From assembly GCA_009930355.1 (NCBI GenBank), contig RZYK01000003.1, forward strand, positions 1 to 42,423: a stretch of DNA of 42,423 nucleotides, in the 5' to 3' direction. This stretch comes from Campylobacterota bacterium (GTDB lineage: Bacteria > Campylobacterota > Campylobacteria > Campylobacterales > Sulfurospirillaceae). This document shows positions 34,991 to 42,423 of the stretch, piece after piece. Both the position numbers and the translations under genes were made by a program. Below the pieces are notes generated by a model. It had not been told where the DNA came from. It ran no database searches and worked only from the letters and a program-made list of their open reading frames with translations. Numbering within the stretch: position 1 is the first letter of the stretch; each line of letters starts with the position of its first letter.

Positions 34991-37900
34991 TGTCTCTTAC
35001 ACCAGAGCAAGAAAACGCTTTAAACACTTTTGTCTCTACCAATAACCTCAAACCAGTTTCTTTTGATGAACCTAAAGCACAAGACAGCATTTATGGCAAA
35101 GAAAAAGACGAACAATATTTGGCATTAGGTAAATTTTTAAAGGAGAATAGCTTAGCTCCTGTTGAAGATGAAAAAACTTTAGAACTTCTTACTAAAACAG
35201 ATAGCTCAACGAGTGGTCAAATTGGCTCTTACTTTGCAGGTGGTGCAAATAACATTGTTAAATATTTAGCATCTGGTGCAAAATTTGTAGGAGCAAAAGA
35301 TACCGCCAAAACACTCGACAACACAAGAAAGCACATCGAAGATAAGTACATTACCAACAAATACTCTGGCATGGTCGGTGACATGGTGCTTGACCCAATC
35401 AACCTTGCGCCAGCAGGTCTCTATACAAAAGGGGCTAATATTACAGCGAAAAGCGTTGGCACAGGTATGGCTCTTGGTGCAGGAACTTCTTTGGCTAAAG
35501 ATTATGGAAACTCAGATGTTAGCGCAGACAGCATGGCTCTTAACGCAGGTATTTCGGGCTTGTTTTGGGGTGGCATGAATGGCTTTTTTGCGAGTGGTGC
35601 TTATGACAAACTTGCCACCCCTGTAAAGAAAAAACTTTTCGGTGAAAACTATGGTGCTACAACACACAATGGAAATGATGTTGTTAATGTAACCCCAGAG
35701 CAACAAGAAGTTTTAGCCTCAATGAGAGCAAACCCTGAGCAGTTTGGCTTACATGTAGATGATGTTAAAAGTATTCCATCCCCATTGGAGGCAAGGGCAA
35801 ACCCTGACGGCTCTTATGGAGTAGGCGAGCGAATCATAGTGGATGAAAATAAGGGAACTAATTATCAACCAAACTGGATGTACGGAAATGCCGAACACCC
35901 ACCAGTGCCATATGATACACGAATTAACACAGCCGACAATATTTCACAATCTCAACCATCATTGTCGTTCAATGGGGAGAGACAAGGGTTGTTGCCAAAT
36001 AATTCTCAAAGCAACATGCTACCACCACCAAAGCCACGTCCTCCTCAAACGCCAATGGAGGCGATTGAAACGATTGTGCATGGCAAAGTTCACATGGATG
36101 CCCCTGTTGCTCCTGTGGCTGTTTCTGCTCCGCAAAACCCTATCATCAATTCAGTGCTTCCAAATTCAAGTGTTAGCAAAGCAGAGCCAATGGGAATGTA
36201 CCATTACAGCGAACAGCCTCGCAATATGTTGAGTGTTGGCAATACTCCAAAGACAGGCGGTCAAGAGGTTGGCAGATTGCAAAATGGTAAAAGCGATAAA
36301 GTTTTCTTGTATGGAAGAGGGCAATCTCCTGAAACTAACTTTGGAGTAGGGAATGGCGGTCAATACGTGCATGAGGTAGATGTGTCAAAGCTTAACATGT
36401 TTGATTCTTCAAATCCTGAGCATGTATCAGCCGTTAAAAATTCTATGAATGCTAAAAAAATGGAAGCCCTACAAAACGATACAAGCCTCAACAATGCTAC
36501 ACGCAACTACTACGCAAGTAATCTTGATGCCTACAACATAACAGATGGCAGAACCTTTAAAGAGAACGTGCTAAAAGAGTTGGGTTTCAATGGTGAGATA
36601 AACCGAAACGGCTCAGGGTACAGCTACGTGTTTGACAATGTAGCCCCAACAAGAGTGGCGCAAGTTGCAGAAGATGCCAAAAAAGCAGGAACAGAGTTTG
36701 ATGGCAGGTTCACTATGGCATCAGAGGCATTGCCGTCCATGAGCTTAGAGAGTGGTCAAAAGATTTCAAAGTTGGACTTGCAAAAACAACACGAATACCA
36801 CGCTGAAATTCAAAAACTTGTCACCGATGAAAATGGTTTTGAACACGTCTTAAAAGATGTTGGCTTTGAACAAGTTGATTCTATTGGCACAAAAGAGTTT
36901 TCGCCCTCAGCCTACGAGGGGCATGTTGGGGCAGGTGAGCAAACAGGTGCAAAAGTTCCAACCTTTGTTGATAAAGATGGCTTTGAAAATATCGCTGAAC
37001 ATGATATAGATAGACTCAAATTGGCAGGGATGATAAAAGCTTTCTTGCAAGACCAAGATGCCGTGACATTTAGATACATGAGACCTGCAAAAAATCTTGA
37101 TGAAGTAAACTCTTTGTCGTACAATTTTGGCAGACCTATTAGCCACGATGAGATGAAAGCACTCTCCCAAATCGTACAACGAGAGATGGGTGATGATGCG
37201 TGGAAAGTGGCACTTACTACATCGAAAGATGGCATCGACATTTTAGGAGTTGGAGGCTTAAAAGGAAAAGCTTTCCAAGATATTGCAGAGTCATTTAATG
37301 AAGTTTTTGGTAAAATAGATATACAAGATGTAACGATACATCATAATACGTTAGCTGAAAAAGGCTACATTGAGGGAGTAAAAGATGACAACCAATTCAG
37401 AGAGCAGTTCAAACTTCTTTCATCTAAGCTACGCCAAGGTGAGAGGGATAGAAACTTTGGAGGAACAACGAGCGATAAACTCCAATGGGGTTCAGATGAT
37501 ATGTATTCAGAAGCCCTCTTCAAAAAAAGAGACGAAATCAGAAGCGCAACTGATGACTTCATCAAACGAAACGAGCAACAAGGAGTAGAACTCCCACAAG
37601 AAAGAACAAAATTAAAACGTGTTGATGCTTCGGATATTGCCGACTCTCATGGCGGTATTGACTTTCAAAAACTCAACGATGGCGAGATGGTCGCCCATGA
37701 CAATCAAGTATGGTTTAAAAAAGAGGGTAAGGTTTACAGCTCTCTTGACAACAAGCCACAAAACTACGAAGATTTACCAGAATACCCACAAATTGAAGCT
37801 TACCAAAGACACTTAGACTCTATGCGTGGCGGTTTCACCACAGGCGCAATGGCTCAAAACCTTGTAGCAGGAAGCACAGGCGGTGCTGTTGGTGCAACAC

Positions 37901-40506
37901 AAGGCGATAATAACGATGAGAGATTGCGTAATGCACTTATCGGTGCAACCGTAGGCGCAGGTGGATTAAATGCGCTCTCAAAAGTAATGCGCTCAAACTC
38001 TCTTAAACAATCACAGATGAAACTTGACAAATACAACGAGCTTAAAACCGCTCTCTTGCAAAAAGAAAAGATGCCACAGGTGAAAGCCATTGAAGATAAT
38101 TCCCCTGTTAGATTTGCCCAAAGTAATGACAACATAGCAAAAGGAATTGATGCTAATGGAGTGCATATTGATAGACCGAACACTCTTAAGGACAACACAA
38201 CACCTTTTTACGCACAAGGCGCAGGGGCATTTTATGGCATAGAAGAGGGTGAAAATGGTGAGTTTAAATTTGACCCTGAAAAGGCAATGATTGGTGTTGC
38301 AGGTGGTATGATTGGGGCTAAAGCTTTTTCATCAAAATCAAAAGAGACAGTGGTTAATTATGTGCGAAAAGTCGTGGGAGATGAAGCGACTAAGCAATGG
38401 GGAGATGCGACAAATGACATAAAAAGGCTTTTTACAAATACCCTAAGCGCAAACTACATGGCAAAACGAGAAGATGTTATTAGTGCCGTGAATGGTGTGT
38501 CTCACAAGTTGGAAAATTTACACTATGCACTTAACAGCCTTGATGAAGAGGCGAGAGTAGGCATCCATAAAGCCTTAGTTGGAGAGGGTGTCGCTCCAAA
38601 AGGAACAGAGAATCTTGTTGGCAGTATCCGCAAAGAAGTTGATACGTTGAGCAATGAGCTTGTTGAGCATGGAGTTCTAAGCAAAGAAACCTTTGATGAG
38701 TGGAAAGGGTTTTATCTCCACAGAAGCTATGAAAAAGACATACGAAAAAGCTTGAATGATTTGATGAAAGGCAACTTTGAAGTCGGGGCAATTCTAAACA
38801 GGGGAAAAACCGAAACGATTACGGCAGGAGAATACGCAAATAGACTTTCTGATGGAAGCATAACGCAAGATATGCTGAACAAGCCTTTGAGAGAGGGTGG
38901 TATTAGGGTAGAACAACGAGGAAATAAAGTTGAGATAAGAAGAGATTGGACACCAGACGAGCGAACCTCAATGGGAGAAATTGTTGATGCTTCTTATACT
39001 GTACCTGAAACTCTTTTGCGTATGCACCGCATGGTTGAGAACGCAAAGTTCTTAAAGCAGGTCTCTGAGATGGTTGATGACAGTGGTGTTAAAGTTGTTT
39101 ACACTCCTGAGATTATTACCAAAGAGTTTGCAGGAAAAAGCAAGGAACAGATAGCAGATATTTTAGATAAAGAGGGCTTCAAAAAGCTTGGCGATAATGC
39201 AAAGTATGGTGCGCTTTCTGGGCAATGGGTTAGAAAAGATGTGGCGAGCGACATTACAAAGATAAATGATGAAGTTTATGGCACGTTTTATGGAAAAGAA
39301 AGCCCCATCGCTGACTTATGGATGAAGTACATGCGAACGTGGAAGATGAGCAAAACAGTATGGAATGCTCCTGCTCACGTAAACAACATGGTATCAAACT
39401 TGTTCTTGATGCACTTGAGTGGCATTGGAGCAAAAGACATTGCCGTAAACTATGGGAAAGTTTTGAAAGTCCTAAAAGACGGTGGGCGTGTGGACGAATT
39501 GGCAAGAAAGAAAATGATAAATAGCGCAACCCCTGATGAACTTAGAGAGCTTGCAGAGCTTGAGCCAACAACGGCACTTTATAGGGAAGCGCAAGAGATG
39601 GGATTGTTTGGAAGAAGCCAACTTCAAGATGCCCTAATGGGAGAAATGAATATCGCAGGGAAAAGTCTTTACGCTAAGGCAACTGATAAAGTTTCTCATT
39701 GGTATCAGATGGAGGACGTAGCAAGCAGGGTTGTAATGTATAAAATTTTACGTGAACAGCACAACCTTAGTGCGAAAGAAGCAAAGAGTGCGGTAACGTC
39801 CATCATGCCTGACTACACGAAACCATTGCCAGAGGGATTTAGAAAGCTCAGAGATAGTGGCATTGCACCATTTATTTCGTGGTCTTATTACACATTGCCG
39901 TCTATTGCCAAGGCTTTAAAAACAAAAGGTGGAGCAATCCAAGCCACCAAGGTTATCGCAACGCTCGGTGCGATGGAGTATGCCATGACAGGAATGACCC
40001 CTCTTGACAACATCCCTTTTATGGATACCAAAAAACCAGAGGACTTGAAAGGAAGAGGCGTTGGCATTGGTAAAAATGGCGACACAATAAATACTTTAAA
40101 AGTGGATAAATGGATACCGTACTTAGGTTTTCTTGACCCTGTTAATTATGCAAAAGGCATGTTTAGTGGCGTAACAACTTCAATGGCTCACAACTTAATG
40201 ACGGCAGGAACGCCAAATGGCGTGACACGAATGTATGACAACTACCCAGTTACACGAAAAGACAAAAGCTTTGGAGACAAGATTTTAGATTATGGGAAAT
40301 ATTATAGTCAAGCATATGTTCCAGTACCACAGGAAGCCTACAATTTAACAAATTTTGCAGAGTCTATGATGCGTGATGAAAAAAAGCGCAAAAACAGCGT
40401 AGTCATGTTGCCAAAGTCCGAGGGGCAAGAGATATGGAAGCTCCTAGGCGTAAATTCAAGTAGCTACTCTCGCTCTGGTCTTAAAAAAGAGCAAACTAAA
40501 AAATAA
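34990..40506 (+). CDS. 1838-aa ejection/internal virion protein, polyvalent-type
   Basis: Giant late ORF; glycine-rich hydrophobic segments; MYHYSEQ...YVHEVDVSKLNMFD polyvalent-protein-like domain. Confidence 0.6.
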   Translation: MSLTPEQENALNTFVSTNNLKPVSFDEPKAQDSIYGKEKDEQYLALGKFLKENSLAPVEDEKTLELLTKTDSSTSGQIGSYFAGGANNIVKYLASGAKFVGAKDTAKTLDNTRKHIEDKYITNKYSGMVGDMVLDPINLAPAGLYTKGANITAKSVGTGMALGAGTSLAKDYGNSDVSADSMALNAGISGLFWGGMNGFFASGAYDKLATPVKKKLFGENYGATTHNGNDVVNVTPEQQEVLASMRANPEQFGLHVDDVKSIPSPLEARANPDGSYGVGERIIVDENKGTNYQPNWMYGNAEHPPVPYDTRINTADNISQSQPSLSFNGERQGLLPNNSQSNMLPPPKPRPPQTPMEAIETIVHGKVHMDAPVAPVAVSAPQNPIINSVLPNSSVSKAEPMGMYHYSEQPRNMLSVGNTPKTGGQEVGRLQNGKSDKVFLYGRGQSPETNFGVGNGGQYVHEVDVSKLNMFDSSNPEHVSAVKNSMNAKKMEALQNDTSLNNATRNYYASNLDAYNITDGRTFKENVLKELGFNGEINRNGSGYSYVFDNVAPTRVAQVAEDAKKAGTEFDGRFTMASEALPSMSLESGQKISKLDLQKQHEYHAEIQKLVTDENGFEHVLKDVGFEQVDSIGTKEFSPSAYEGHVGAGEQTGAKVPTFVDKDGFENIAEHDIDRLKLAGMIKAFLQDQDAVTFRYMRPAKNLDEVNSLSYNFGRPISHDEMKALSQIVQREMGDDAWKVALTTSKDGIDILGVGGLKGKAFQDIAESFNEVFGKIDIQDVTIHHNTLAEKGYIEGVKDDNQFREQFKLLSSKLRQGERDRNFGGTTSDKLQWGSDDMYSEALFKKRDEIRSATDDFIKRNEQQGVELPQERTKLKRVDASDIADSHGGIDFQKLNDGEMVAHDNQVWFKKEGKVYSSLDNKPQNYEDLPEYPQIEAYQRHLDSMRGGFTTGAMAQNLVAGSTGGAVGATQGDNNDERLRNALIGATVGAGGLNALSKVMRSNSLKQSQMKLDKYNELKTALLQKEKMPQVKAIEDNSPVRFAQSNDNIAKGIDANGVHIDRPNTLKDNTTPFYAQGAGAFYGIEEGENGEFKFDPEKAMIGVAGGMIGAKAFSSKSKETVVNYVRKVVGDEATKQWGDATNDIKRLFTNTLSANYMAKREDVISAVNGVSHKLENLHYALNSLDEEARVGIHKALVGEGVAPKGTENLVGSIRKEVDTLSNELVEHGVLSKETFDEWKGFYLHRSYEKDIRKSLNDLMKGNFEVGAILNRGKTETITAGEYANRLSDGSITQDMLNKPLREGGIRVEQRGNKVEIRRDWTPDERTSMGEIVDASYTVPETLLRMHRMVENAKFLKQVSEMVDDSGVKVVYTPEIITKEFAGKSKEQIADILDKEGFKKLGDNAKYGALSGQWVRKDVASDITKINDEVYGTFYGKESPIADLWMKYMRTWKMSKTVWNAPAHVNNMVSNLFLMHLSGIGAKDIAVNYGKVLKVLKDGGRVDELARKKMINSATPDELRELAELEPTTALYREAQEMGLFGRSQLQDALMGEMNIAGKSLYAKATDKVSHWYQMEDVASRVVMYKILREQHNLSAKEAKSAVTSIMPDYTKPLPEGFRKLRDSGIAPFISWSYYTLPSIAKALKTKGGAIQATKVIATLGAMEYAMTGMTPLDNIPFMDTKKPEDLKGRGVGIGKNGDTINTLKVDKWIPYLGFLDPVNYAKGMFSGVTTSMAHNLMTAGTPNGVTRMYDNYPVTRKDKSFGDKILDYGKYYSQAYVPVPQEAYNLTNFAESMMRDEKKRKNSVVMLPKSEGQEIWKLLGVNSSSYSRSGLKKEQTKK

Positions 40507-40511
40507 CCCTC

Positions 40512-40554
40512 TATTTGATTTTCGTTTTTCACTAAGATTAGCGAAAATCAAATA
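40512..40554 (+). promoter_or_regulatory. 13-bp perfect stem-loop between ejection-protein and holin genes
   Basis: TATTTGATTTTCG (40512-40524) pairs with CGAAAATCAAATA (40542-40554). Confidence 0.6.
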
Positions 40555-40563
40555 AGGCTTCTA

Positions 40564-40998
40564 ATGGAAAAGCAGTCGGTACTTCTTAATTCTTTTCTCA
40601 TCCCTCTTGCATGGGTTATTCAATATCTCGAACTCGATTATAAAAAACTCACAATTTTAATAAGCCTCATGTGCCTTGACATGGTAACAGGGACGATTAA
40701 AGCTTATGTAGCCAAGCAAGATATAACCTCAAGGCGTTGGGTGGCAGGATTTTTAAGCAAGCTCGTTGTCTTGCTCATCCCTTTTGTAATTGCCCTAATG
40801 GCTAAAGGCGTTGATATTGACGTTAGATGGTTCGTTGGACTAAGCCTGTCAATTCTTATTGTCGCTGAATCTTATAGCATTTTAGGAAATGTGCATACGA
40901 TAAAGACAGGTGAAGCAGTCGCTGAAATTGATGCTGTAAGTGCCATTATTAAAGCATTGAGAGAGATTCTTGAAAACATGATTCAGAGGGGTAGATAA
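40564..40998 (+). CDS. Holin (phage_holin_4-like)
   Basis: LDMVTGTIKAYVAKQDITSRRWVAGFLSKLVVLLIPF; TM segments; lysis module. Confidence 0.8.
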   Translation: MEKQSVLLNSFLIPLAWVIQYLELDYKKLTILISLMCLDMVTGTIKAYVAKQDITSRRWVAGFLSKLVVLLIPFVIALMAKGVDIDVRWFVGLSLSILIVAESYSILGNVHTIKTGEAVAEIDAVSAIIKALREILENMIQRGR

Positions 40999-41408
40999 TG
41001 TGGCTTACGTTGTTTTCTTTTATTAAAAATCAAATGAGTGTATTGGATTACATTTTGGTTGGATGTATTGTCGCTCTTTTGGGGTGGGCAACCTCTTTGA
41101 AAATAGAAAATTGCTCCTTGACAGCGGATGTTAAGAGTCAAGCGGAAACGATTGCTAAAAACAACGTAGATATTCGAGACTTACAAACAAGCTTGGCTAA
41201 AAAGAGAAGCGAGATAAATCTTCAAAATAAACTTATTGAACAAAACAAAATTGACAAAGAAGCAAAAGACAAAGAGGTGAAAACTCAAAAAGAAGAAATT
41301 GATAAAAAATATAAGCTCAAAAGAGAAGAAATACAGAGATACAAAGGAGATGAAAATGCCTCGTCTTGTGATAACGCTCGCATGTTTTTTAATAGTGCTT
41401 ATTGGTAG
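40998..41408 (+). CDS. Inner-membrane spanin (Rz-like)
   Basis: One N-terminal TM then long coiled coil; next gene overlaps as o-spanin. Confidence 0.7.
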   Translation: MWLTLFSFIKNQMSVLDYILVGCIVALLGWATSLKIENCSLTADVKSQAETIAKNNVDIRDLQTSLAKKRSEINLQNKLIEQNKIDKEAKDKEVKTQKEEIDKKYKLKREEIQRYKGDENASSCDNARMFFNSAYW

Positions 41409-41616
41409 TGGGTGCGCCACAAAAGAGCCTTGTATAGACCAGATTGTGAACATCCCTCAAAAATGCCAAATGGATGAGGGCGTAATGCCAGAGATAGAGC
41501 AAAGAGAGTTTAAAAAAGGGGAAGAGTTGGAGCAAAACAAATGGGTGTACGGTAATTATTTGACAATGAAAGCGTATGCGGAAAAATTAAGAGCAGAGAT
41601 AGGGAGATGTAAGTAA
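41350..41616 (+). CDS. Outer-membrane spanin lipoprotein (Rz1-like), start ATG 41350
   Basis: MKMPRLVITLACFLIVLIGSGC lipobox; AAAGGAG ribosome-binding site; overlaps i-spanin 3' end. Confidence 0.7.
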   Translation: MKMPRLVITLACFLIVLIGSGCATKEPCIDQIVNIPQKCQMDEGVMPEIEQREFKKGEELEQNKWVYGNYLTMKAYAEKLRAEIGRCK

Positions 41617-42173
41617 TGGCTGATATAAAAAATGCCTTACCAATTTTGTATAAAGCAGAATTTTCAAGACCTGAAAATGCTTTACATGTAAACAAAACGG
41701 AGACAGGTTATACATTCATGGGGATTTACCAGACAGCTCATCCTACATGGAGTGGGTGGGGTATTGTTAGGGATAAATTAAAACAGTACGGAGGAGATAT
41801 AAAGCTTGCTTCTTCAATGCTGTATGATAATGAAAAAATGAGAGAGCTTGTTGAGTTCTTCTATAAAAGAAATTTTTGGGATAGGGCAAAGCTTGACCGT
41901 GTAAATTCGCAACATATTGCAAACGAAATTTTTATATTTGGTGTTGTGGCTGATATGCCTCCTGCAATAAAAAAAGCTCAACAACTTGTCGGTGTAACAG
42001 CCGATGGAAATGTTGGTGAAAAAACACTCACTGCTTTAAATAGTTTTGATGAAAAAGCTTTTGACTTGGCTTTCGATGAAAAGGAAATTGAATATTTTAA
42101 AACCGTTATTTCTTTGAAGCCAGAGAAAGAAGTTTTCTTAAAAGGTTGGATAAACAGGGCACATTTAGTCTAA
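41616..42173 (+). CDS. Endolysin, GH108-like plus C-terminal peptidoglycan-binding region
   Basis: ILYKAEFSRPENALHVNKTETGYTFMGIYQTAHPTWSGW; KAQQLVGVTADGNVGEKTLTALN. Confidence 0.75.
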   Translation: MADIKNALPILYKAEFSRPENALHVNKTETGYTFMGIYQTAHPTWSGWGIVRDKLKQYGGDIKLASSMLYDNEKMRELVEFFYKRNFWDRAKLDRVNSQHIANEIFIFGVVADMPPAIKKAQQLVGVTADGNVGEKTLTALNSFDEKAFDLAFDEKEIEYFKTVISLKPEKEVFLKGWINRAHLV

Positions 42174-42177
42174 TAAT

Positions 42178-42199
42178 TTGTGCCAAATTTTGTGCCAAA
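42178..42199. repeat. Arm-type direct repeat pair TTGTGCCAAA x2 (right end)
   Basis: Copies at 42178-42187 and 42190-42199. Confidence 0.6.
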
Positions 42200-42239
42200 T
42201 CATCTACCCAAATGGTGTTCCATAAGGGTAGTAATTTGG
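42195..42239. terminator. Stem-loop after endolysin, likely late-operon terminator
   Basis: CCAAAT/ATTTGG plus CTACCC/GGGTAG nested inverted repeats. Confidence 0.45.
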
Positions 42240-42302
42240 TTGCGTGTGGTTCGAGATGCCCTATTTGTTGTGTTTTAGAGATATTAACTAAAGCTCCTGC
42301 GC

Positions 42303-42319
42303 TAAAGTTAAATTATATA
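42303..42319. other. Candidate attR core, TAAAGTTAAATTATATA
   Basis: Identical to 917-933. Confidence 0.7.
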
Positions 42320-42368
42320 TAAAGTTCACTATAATAGACCATAATTTGTCTTTATTAGGAGAAAGCTT

Positions 42369-42423
42369 ATGACGCAAGAAGAACTTGATGCTTTAATGGC
42401 AGGTGAGTTAGATGATATGCAAG
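42369..42423 (+). CDS. 5' end of host gene, MTQEELDALMAGELDDMQ... (motility/chemotaxis-type N-terminus)
   Basis: AGGAG ribosome-binding site; EELDALM motif as in FliM/FliN/CheZ-type N-termini; truncated by window. Confidence 0.5.
   Translation, partial: MTQEELDALMAGELDDMQ

Overview
The window holds an apparently complete ~41.4 kb temperate prophage in a low-GC, probably Campylobacterota (Sulfurospirillum-like) chromosome. The host assignment is inference. Host sequence flanks it: a PHP-domain phosphatase-like gene (110-889, -) on the left, and the start of a gene with an MTQEELDALM N-terminus (42369+) on the right. A 17-bp direct repeat (TAAAGTTAAATTATATA, 917-933 and 42303-42319) is the candidate att core. 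Paired TTGTGCCAAA repeats next to each end look like integrase arm-type sites. Left arm (- strand): integrase, small ORFs, two paralogous SSB-like proteins, an ssDNA-annealing protein, a Cas4/RecB-like nuclease, and conserved phage hypotheticals (DUF7666-like with 27-bp repeats, DUF8033-like). Immunity: S24/XRE repressor co-encoded with a 4-TM protein, and a divergent small Cro-like ORF. Right arm (+ strand): O-like replication protein carrying four internal palindromic iterons, DnaC-like loader, DUF1064 nuclease, terminase, portal, SU10-like capsid protein, many tail/fibre proteins, an 1838-aa ejection-type protein, holin, spanins and a GH108-like endolysin. No tape measure or sheath was recognised, so it is probably a podovirus. 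Best leads outside standard annotation: (1) tRNA-like multi-hairpin RNAs at 4487-4765 and 10943-11057; (2) an exact 32-bp-period repeat array at 11281-11456 in a ~1 kb non-coding block; (3) a strongly over-represented palindrome TTACATGTAA; (4) stem-loops that sequester the Shine-Dalgarno of the capsid, a tail and the ejection-protein gene; (5) a third arm-type repeat pair deep inside the prophage. All calls were made by eye from the sequence, with no database searches.
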